A DNA stretch of 24,474 bases from Cytidiella melzeri (taxonomy: Eukaryota; Basidiomycota; Agaricomycetes; Polyporales; Irpicaceae). Location of the stretch: assembly GCA_022592445.1 (NCBI GenBank), contig JABYQR010000514.1, positions 1-24,474 on the forward strand, in the 5' to 3' direction. The position numbers and the translations under genes are program-made. Within the stretch, counting starts at the first letter, position 1; every line of letters starts with the position of its first letter. Below the pieces are notes generated by a model. That model did no database searches. It saw only the letters and a program-made list of their open reading frames with translations, and was not told the origin of the DNA. Positions 18,488-24,474 of this stretch are shown here, in pieces.

Positions 18488-19015
18488 TCAATTTGACTTG
18501 ACAGACTGCGCGCGGGGGCGGTAGTGTAGAACAACACTTCCCGAGCGGCGATGCGTATTGCAGGCGAATGCGTGGCCAACGACGACGTTGGTAGAGCTGG
18601 TAAGATTGAACTGCACTAGTTCGCACTCGTGGTCCTCGCCTTCAAAGTCTGGGGACAGCCAACAATCTTGGTGTGGCGCGGGCGGGCGATTGCAGTCGAG
18701 CAGGACAAAAGGTCCTGAACGTAGGGGAATTGGGTGATCGCTCTGAGTGTCGCAGTAAGAGCAGTTATCAAGCGAGTCTGCGACAGAGGCGACGGATGAC
18801 GCTGGCGAGGGTGATTTAGGAGTTGATCTCTCAGGGGAGACCGTAGGCGCTGCTGAGGGTGCTGGCGGCGGTGTGGGCGCGGGGATGGTAGGGTAACGGC
18901 ATAGAACCTCGTGCGGGAGCGGGCGGTAAGGGCAGCGACCGTCGGGTAGGTGGGGAACGGTGGGACAGTAACGGCAGACTCGAGGCGGGTTGTCATTGGT
19001 AGACGCAGCAGACAT
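18488..19015 (-). CDS. Cys-rich protein paralogue, intact 175-residue ORF
   Basis: Starts at a true ATG (19013-19015), MSAASTNDNPPRVCRYC, with several Cys-X2-Cys or Cys-X-n-Cys units (CRYC, RCPY, CSYC), a Pro/Ser/Ala-rich linker (about residues 45-80), then SDHPIPLRSGPFVLLDC, DHECELVQFNL and CNTHRRSGSVVLHYR, stop TGA at 18488. No signal peptide or membrane segment is apparent, so an intracellular, possibly zinc-binding protein is an inference only. A TATATAAAAA box lies at 19165-19174, about 150 bp upstream. It is CpG-rich, unlike most of the window, and convergent with its decayed paralogue at 17138-17739. I do not recognise the family; a transposon-associated accessory gene is one possibility. 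Confidence 0.6.
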   Translation of the reverse strand: MSAASTNDNPPRVCRYCPTVPHLPDGRCPYRPLPHEVLCRYPTIPAPTPPPAPSAAPTVSPERSTPKSPSPASSVASVADSLDNCSYCDTQSDHPIPLRSGPFVLLDCNRPPAPHQDCWLSPDFEGEDHECELVQFNLTSSTNVVVGHAFACNTHRRSGSVVLHYRPRAQSVKSN

Positions 19016-19164
19016 AAACGTGGAAGAAGTTGCAGTGAGACAACGCAGAAGAAGCTACAGCTATGGGCACGAAGAGACTCCCTCGACGCAAGCGCAAAGC
19101 GTAAAGTGAACTCTGGAAACTGGGGTGGGGATTTATTGATTTTCTACGCAGTACAGGCAACACC

Positions 19165-19174
19165 TTTTTATATA
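19165..19174 (-). promoter_or_regulatory. TATA box of the Cys-rich gene
   Basis: TATATAAAAA on the minus strand, 150 bp upstream of the ATG at 19015. The intervening leader is pyrimidine-rich with one ATG-like trinucleotide context I did not weigh further. Confidence 0.55.
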
Positions 19175-19199
19175 CCCTAAAGACCCTCTCCTAAACTTT

Positions 19200-20020
19200 T
19201 TCTTCTATGTCCTAAGCCCAAACGCGAGAGCGAAGAAACAGGGTGGCAGAATACTTCCGTCTGCGGAGGCAAAATGTTCAGCGAGTCGACACCCGGCAGG
19301 ACACAGCGTTGGTCGACGCGGAGTAGCGGCGCGCGCCCTTGCGCTGACAAGGCGCCACCCGTTGCAAGCAGGTGATGAGGCGCCGTCCAGGAGTTGCACA
19401 GCGTGGCGTGATAGGAGTCTTCCTGAAACGGGGTTCGCGCGTCAAGTTTCTTCTACCGTTGGTCCGACCCGCGTCCGAAACACTTGGTGGCTGGCCGGCC
19501 CATGCTCCGATGCAAAAGGGGCGTGTCTGTGTGTCAGAGTTTGGTGCGATTCCTCGGCCTCGGATGTTTCCGGCGCGTTGCTCCTTGCCAAGTTCTCGTA
19601 TCCTCGGGAGACTCCTCGTGACCTTGTGACGCTGGGAAAGTGGAGGGACTTGCCGCTCAGGATGACGCGGGCCGCGCAAATGGTGGGCTGCTGCCGGGTA
19701 TCCGCGCCTAGCCAATTTCCGGGCGTATCAGCGTCTCACTTCTTGTCTTGCGTTTGCACTTGCGTCTCACTTTGCTTATCCATCTGTTGCATGTTTTGCA
19801 AAGCTTGCATTCTCGTGTTACCACAAAAGGCCAACTGGTCACATTTGTTTGCTGCTTGCAATAACTTTGGCATTACTAGGCAAGCTTAGGACTCTTTTGG
19901 CCCACTCAAACCTTCTACACACAACCCACACTTAACTTATTCACGTGATTGCCTCTTTGAGGTCTGGTATGCTGGTTCCTGGCCCCTTTGTGTCCAGGGT
20001 GGTTATTAGTGTTTCACTGT
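19200..20020. other. GC/CpG-rich stretch without a recognised gene, then AT-richer flank
   Basis: 19200-19740 is visibly rich in CG and has long overlapping open frames on both strands (19278-19715 minus, 19362-19889 plus), as expected by chance in GC-rich DNA. Neither translation looks like a folded protein family I know. 19740-20020 holds nothing recognised. Confidence 0.4.
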
Positions 20021-20292
20021 GAGAGAATCTATCTAAAAGGAGGCCAGTTATTGTGTTCAGTTCCCACACCTGTGAGAACACTCTACCATAAAGAGAACAA
20101 TAGCAAAAGAACAATAGAAGTCCATGTAAACAGTGTCTATGACATCAAACACTAGCTATGGGCTGAGCCATGTGGTTGTAGCCATGTGGTCTTACATAAG
20201 CTGAGTTACGTGCTAGTGTGATGTAGTAGTAAGTAATGTGACCATGTAGAGTGTCTAAGCTATATGATATGGGCGCTTAATAGATGTGCAAG
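20021..20292. repeat. Family X repeat, partial copy 3
   Basis: Aligns with 539-809 from GAGAGAATCT to AGATGTGCAAG. The last 90 bases carry many C-to-T changes relative to copy 1 (for example TGACGTAGCAGC to TGATGTAGTAGT), with few reciprocal changes. Confidence 0.7.
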
Positions 20293-20361
20293 GGGTTTGC
20301 AGAAAGGGTTGCAATCAGGTTGCAAAGGTTGTAACAAGAGGTAAAATGCGAAAAATAAGGG

Positions 20362-20529
20362 CTAGTCGGGCCATCCATAACAGATGGGGGCCTGAAGATT
20401 GTGAAATTCCCAGCTAATGTAGATGACACTATATGCATTGACAAATTGTGCAAGATTGTCAGCAAATTGGTGAGGATCAGAGAGGAGGGTCTTTGGGTTG
20501 ACTGAGCCATGAGCATCCAAATAACACAT
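20362..20529 (-). CDS. Short ORF fragment, unrecognised
   Basis: A 55-residue frame from ATG (20527-20529): MCYLDAHGSVNPKTLLSDPH, then FADNLAQFVNAYSVIYISWE, ending with TAG at 20362. The composition is protein-like but there is no known motif. It may be the tail of a decayed gene lying further right on the minus strand. 20530-21071 contains no other clear coding region, although a minus-strand segment near 20840-20930 has short protein-like runs broken by stops. Confidence 0.2.
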   Translation of the reverse strand: MCYLDAHGSVNPKTLLSDPHQFADNLAQFVNAYSVIYISWEFHNLQAPICYGWPD

Positions 20530-21071
20530 GGTGGTTCGAGGTCAAGAAGCGCTGGTGTTTCAAGCTCAAGTCCTTGCTCACCTGAGTCCCTGATTGTCCT
20601 GCATTCACAACTAGCGCCTCATACATTGTAAGATGAACTCATGAAGACAGTAAGATGGTATGCATGACTATTAGTTTACACTTTAAGTAGCAACACTGTA
20701 TACGCTACCACCACTTCATTGGAGCTTGGTCTGTTCTGGTCTTGAAACTGGACAGTGCTACTACATAGACTTTGAACAATTTGGTACATGTATGCTAATA
20801 TACACAGGTGGCCACAGCTGCAGTCAATGACATTTACCTGCTCCAGATGGACACATCATTGAGATACTCAATACCCTCACCAAGCCCAATCTGTAACTAC
20901 TTCTTGGAGAGGACAGTCTTTGATGCCTTCATGGCCCCAATAGATAAGTGAAAGTCTCTCATAGTATGTTTACATGATGAGAATAGCCTCACAACTGAGA
21001 CACTGACACCAGTACCTGCAAGAATGTCTCGTGCAATGTGATAGAGGGTGGGAAAAACCTATGTATGACTC

Positions 21072-21748
21072 TGTTATGCACAGTCTTCACAACCTACTAG
21101 TTTCATCTGGCTATCATAACAGTAGCTAACTACTTCTCTGCCTTTGCTCTGACAATCCAACTTGTCTTTCCTCCATTACTCCTCAGTCCTCATCATCTCT
21201 GTTCAAAACAGACTATTGCATCATCAACTTCCTTTTTGTTTCCATTGAGACCTCTGACCTAACTCCGATTGGTTACTGTTGCCTTGGTTCCACCCTTGGC
21301 CCTTCTACACCCCTGTTACCATTCCATTGGGTCCAACCCCATCTATCCCCCTTTCGGGGTTAAGCCTTTTCCTATTGTTCTCTTGCTTATTGTCCACCTT
21401 TCTATTGTCCCTTGTTCTCGCGTCTTGATGGTCTTCTTTCCTATAGGCTTGCCAGAATAGCTATTGTTCCTTGTCTATTGTTCTCCCTTTTTATTCCTTC
21501 GATTTGTTGCCACTACATCAGACTGGTCCAAAGGTAGCTAGGTCAACATGTATAAATAGCCACTAGACATGAAGCTAGAACCTCAGTCTATCCACATCAT
21601 ACTACTATTTCTTCTATCAATCCATCATCTGTCTGCCATTATGCTTGACAGCAACCGCACAGCCTAGACCATCATTTGATCTTGTGTGTAGTTACACCAA
21701 GGGGTTCTGACCTGACAACTTGTCTGTTGACGATAGTAGGTCTTAACA
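21072..21748 (-). repeat. Family Y LTR copy 2, inverted relative to copy 1
   Basis: 677 bp. Its minus strand begins TGTTAAGACC and ends GCATAACA, and it aligns along its length with the solo LTR at 13696-14379. No adjacent matching 5-bp duplication is present: left flank GACTC, right flank TTTGG, with GACTC recurring 8 bp further right at 21757-21761. No PBS or polypurine tract is evident on either side, so it is a solo or orphan LTR. It contains many ACAATAG/CTATTGT motifs. Confidence 0.75.
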
Positions 21749-21810
21749 TTTGGATGGACTCTTCTGGGTCTGCCTACGTACTAAGAAGATCTACTCAATT
21801 GGCTCTGTGA

Positions 21811-22385
21811 GAGGCAGTTCAGACAATCAAGGTAGCTACACAACACCATCAAACTTGTATGGGTACCTGAGCAGTGCAGGACAGAGGCAGTTCAAATGAT
21901 GAAGGTAGCTATGCAACATCATCAAACTGTGTATGGATACATGAGCTGTGTAAAATATAGCAAACAGGCTGCATAAGTGGAGAGACAAAGATCAAGAAAA
22001 CATAGCTGGAACATTATGAAAATTGTATGAGTACAAAGGTCAAGTAAAAATAGCTGCAACACTATGAGATGTGTATGAATGCATGAGCGGTGCAAAACAG
22101 AGGCAGTACAAATAATCAAGCAACATGAAAACTTGTATATGAATGCATGAGCAGTGCAAAACATAGGGAACAGTCTGTATAAATGGAGAGACAATGATCA
22201 TTTGAAACAAACATAGCTGGAACATTATCAAACTTGTATGAATTCATGAGCAGTGCAAAACAAAAGCAGTACAAATGATCAAGGTAGTTATGCAGTATTT
22301 GTAAAACTGTGTATGGGTACATGAACAGTGCAAAATGTAGGAAAGAGGCTATGAAACAAAGATGAAACACACATAGCCTCAGGTT
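21811..22385. repeat. Degenerate minisatellite with alternating unit types
   Basis: Repeated units begin GAGGCAGTTCA (21811, 21884) or variants (GAGGCAGTACAAAT, AAAGCAGTACAAAT) and end GAGCAGTGCAAAACA. The first unit is 73 bp. A second type (CATAG..AACAG.CTG, ATAA.TGGAGAGACAA, ACATAGCTGGAACATTAT) is interposed at least twice, giving a larger compound period. No long open frame spans it. Confidence 0.7.
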
Positions 22386-22444
22386 CCAGTTGCACACAGC
22401 TGTTGGTGCCTAAAACTTTCTACATGCATAATATTCCAGAACAC

Positions 22445-22560
22445 CATTAAATACAGGTATAGTATTGTATTGTAATGTAATTGTATTTAATGATACTTGT
22501 ATTCTGACATTAATGTATTTAATGATATTCTGAGATTATATTGCATTATAATGGTATTTT
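22445..22560. repeat. AT-rich segment with inverted and direct repeats
   Basis: CATTAAATACA (22445-22455) is the exact reverse complement of TGTATTTAATG at 22482-22492 and again at 22514-22524, so either could form an 11-bp stem. The segment is strongly AT-rich. Function unknown. Confidence 0.5.
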
Positions 22561-22739
22561 TGCAGAGCACTAGTCAACACTGAAAGTATTAAGATCACTC
22601 TGATGCTGGTGCCCGCACATGATTATGAAGTTTGTTCAGACGAAGCGGGTGTTGGAGAGTGGGAGTCGGTATGTGATGATCGGTTCGTATTAGAGCTTTA
22701 TTGCGTGTTTTGATATGTGGAATTGCGCAGCTATCCAAT

Positions 22740-23868
22740 GGAAGGACTATTGGAACTGGGATTTTTCTCAGTGCTGGTTCGGTACGTTGCTCAGTAATAT
22801 TGTGCGCAATTCGCAAGCCTCTTAGAGCTAGTAGCTGAAACCGCTGGTTCAACCTTAGGCAGTTTCGTTAACGGGACCAGCCAGGCAGTGCTATCGTACA
22901 TTGCTGTAGGGCTTGTCTGCTACTCTGTCGTCGTTGCACTGTACGTGTCTTCCTCACCTACCATGACTCTTCGACCGTGGGCCTTACTACTATCGATCGC
23001 CTGGCAGTTCCTACATTCCGGTCTTCGGCTCCTTTGCCTGTGTCGCGACCTGATTCGTCTCCCCTGCACATGATTCGCGTGCGGGCTTTGGCGCAGCTGT
23101 ACACCTCATGAATGCAGTACTTCTCACCGCTGTTGTCTCAGCAACAAACCCCTGTTTCTATGCAAGCTTCACGTATGCTTCTTGCCCTCGCGCGAGCCGG
23201 CCAAGCTCCCAAGATCTTTGGTTTGGTTTTGTGAACGACAGGGGTGTGCCTGTTCCTGCTCTGGTGTAAGCCCATTTTGGCTGTATGTGAGAAACACGCT
23301 AATAATATCCAATCCGAATGGCGTTCTTTTGATCTCCTTATTCACCTACCGTACCACAATCTGGGGTTAAGGCGTGGTCTTCACGTGGCTCATCAACCTC
23401 ACCGGTATATCTGCCCTCCTCGTCTGGGGATCTACCAGCGTCATGTCACACCGCTTTCGACACGTCTGGAAAATCCAGAATCGCCCGTTGAGCGACTTGT
23501 CGTACAGACAACCGCTCTATTCGATGCTTTCGCTTTTAGTGATTTTGTCCTTGCAGTGTTGATGTATGGTGGCGCAGGGATATGCGGCTGGTGTTGAGGA
23601 GCCGTTTCAGGCCAAGGTGAACGTCCACGGTCTACATCGATATTATCGCGTGCTAATGATGAGCGATAGAACGTCGTTGCGATTTACATTGGAGTGGCTG
23701 TTTACGTTCTCCTTTATGTCGGGTATTCGACGTATGACAGGTTCGTCACTGCGCGCTTCTTACCATTTCGTTGCTGCGGGCGTGGTAGACTTGGAGATGG
23801 ACGCTGTTTGGGGGAGCGGCGAAGGGGGAATGATCAGAGGAGATGAGGAGGAGGAAGGATGGGAGTGA
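22740..23868 (+). pseudogene. Amino-acid permease (APC superfamily) pseudogene with internal deletion
   Basis: Fragments read in order. GRTIGTGIFLSAGS (TM1 signature, 22740). An intron-like GTACGT...TTAG (22782-22858). LSYIAVGLVCYSVVVAL (TM2). An intron-like GTACGT...CAG (22941-23007). YIPVFGSFACVAT*FVSPA, with TGA at 23051-23053 where the family has Arg. Then LMNAVLLTAVVSATN (TM8-like), LALARAGQAPKIFG in a shifted frame, VNDRGVPVPALV, TWLINLTGISALLVWGS and HRFRHVWKIQNRPLSDL (TM10 and loop), and an acidic C-terminus (about 23790-23868). The jump from the TM2/TM3 region straight to LMNAV means roughly 200 residues (TM3 to TM7) are missing. Several frame shifts separate the pieces. Retained introns argue against a retrocopy. 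The parent would import amino acids across the plasma membrane. Confidence 0.8.
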
Positions 23869-24474
23869 GGTTGTGGGGTCTCGTTCTTATTTGTTGCGAT
23901 CATGGATTGGAGGTACGAGGAACTAGAGGCTGGTGACGAGCCTAGATTGGATGGGTATGGAGGAATGTGTGACTCAATGTGAGACTCGAGTTTTGCGTGT
24001 GTGCATCACCAGCTGACGCCGCGAACCCTGAAGGAGGCGAAGAAGCCGTGCAGAGCCTGAGGCATGTCGGGCATGGTTGTGTCGATCAAGGAGGCTCACC
24101 AAGCATGAGCAGCTTGGAAGACCATGCAAAGCCAGGGGCACACTGAGAGCCCAACATCATGTCGCCGTCGGGTTGTCGAGGCTATGAAGAGCAGACTGGG
24201 GTTCAATGCAAATCGGGGAAGCCAGCCCAAAGCGGGAACAGCAGTTGAGACTCGGCGAAACAAGGCTGACAAAGGTCCGTCCGAGACAGGCTGCTGAAAG
24301 GGGAGCTGTGCGTGTGAGACAAATACGGTGGTTACGACCACTACTAGACTGGCCATTTTGTTTCGTAGCGTTTATTGATTGCACTGCCGCAGCTTGCGCA
24401 TAGTGGGAACAACCTGGAACCCCCATCTTTTTGCGAAATTCTCAACCTCCCTTGCAGTGCGAGACGTGGAGACA
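23869..24474. other. No gene recognised
   Basis: Short frames on both strands with no recognisable motif. Confidence 0.4.

Noticed and set aside
18105..18626. 173-residue minus-strand open frame
   Set aside because: It overlaps the 3' end of the Cys-rich gene in another frame and runs through the repeat cluster; the composition is an artefact of GC-rich sequence.
19278..19889. Long overlapping open frames on both strands
   Set aside because: They lie in a GC-rich block where stops are rare; neither translation shows a family motif, so no gene was called.
21067..21761. GACTC as target duplication of family Y copy 2
   Set aside because: The right-hand GACTC is 8 bp beyond the LTR end, so a chance match is likely.
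1..24474. CRISPR array, tRNA or rRNA genes
   Set aside because: No regularly spaced identical repeats with unique spacers, and no tRNA or rRNA signature was noticed; the tandem repeats seen are degenerate minisatellites.

Overview
The window looks like a transposon-rich, low-gene-density stretch of a filamentous fungal genome. It is most likely an Agaricomycete (Basidiomycota). I infer this from the short GT-AG introns (about 45-80 nt), a Ty3/gypsy chromovirus with a C-terminal chromodomain, a fungal amino-acid permease remnant, and Cys-rich or Lys/Arg-tailed genes of a kind common in Agaricomycete repeat islands. I cannot name the species.

Layout. 150-809: LTR-like repeat, family X, copy 1. 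810-2430: no convincing gene. 2437-3967 (-): an unrecognised multi-exon gene (gene A). 4045-13064 (-): a second multi-exon gene (gene B), whose first intron is occupied by a 7.2-kb sense-oriented Ty3/gypsy chromovirus (5788-13022). 13560-14470: a small promoter/leader unit with a 55-nt intron, interrupted by a solo LTR (family Y, with a 5-bp target duplication) and followed by a second copy lacking exactly that intron. 14633-15804 (-): unrecognised gene remnant (gene C). 15915-16290: family X copy 2. 17138-17739 (+) and 18488-19015 (-): two convergent Cys-rich paralogues, one decayed and one intact; the intact one lies in a CpG-rich block. 20021-20292: family X copy 3. 21072-21748: family Y LTR in inverted orientation. 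21811-22385: degenerate minisatellite. 22445-22560: AT-rich inverted repeats. 22740-23868 (+): decayed amino-acid permease.

The chromovirus is the best-defined object. Its LTRs are 520 and 519 bp and differ at three positions. It has a Tf1-like self-priming site (an 11-nt PBS complementary to the predicted transcript start, 35 bp after a TATA box), a polypurine tract, gag, a canonical -1 slippery heptamer directly at the gag stop, and pol with protease, RT, RNase H, integrase and chromodomain. Most striking, the predicted leader of about 1.4 kb contains no ATG in any frame on the sense strand. The first ATG is that of Gag, yet the leader carries an open frame of about 269 codons with no methionine. 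The copy looks dead: two in-frame TGA codons that look like mutated CGA, and gag frame breaks.

Recurrent CGA-to-TGA nonsense codons (pol twice, permease, Cys-rich copy) and strand-biased C-to-T changes in a repeat copy suggest methyl-cytosine deamination or a RIP-like process. Several frame breaks lie in homopolymers, so uncorrected sequencing errors are a rival explanation for those.
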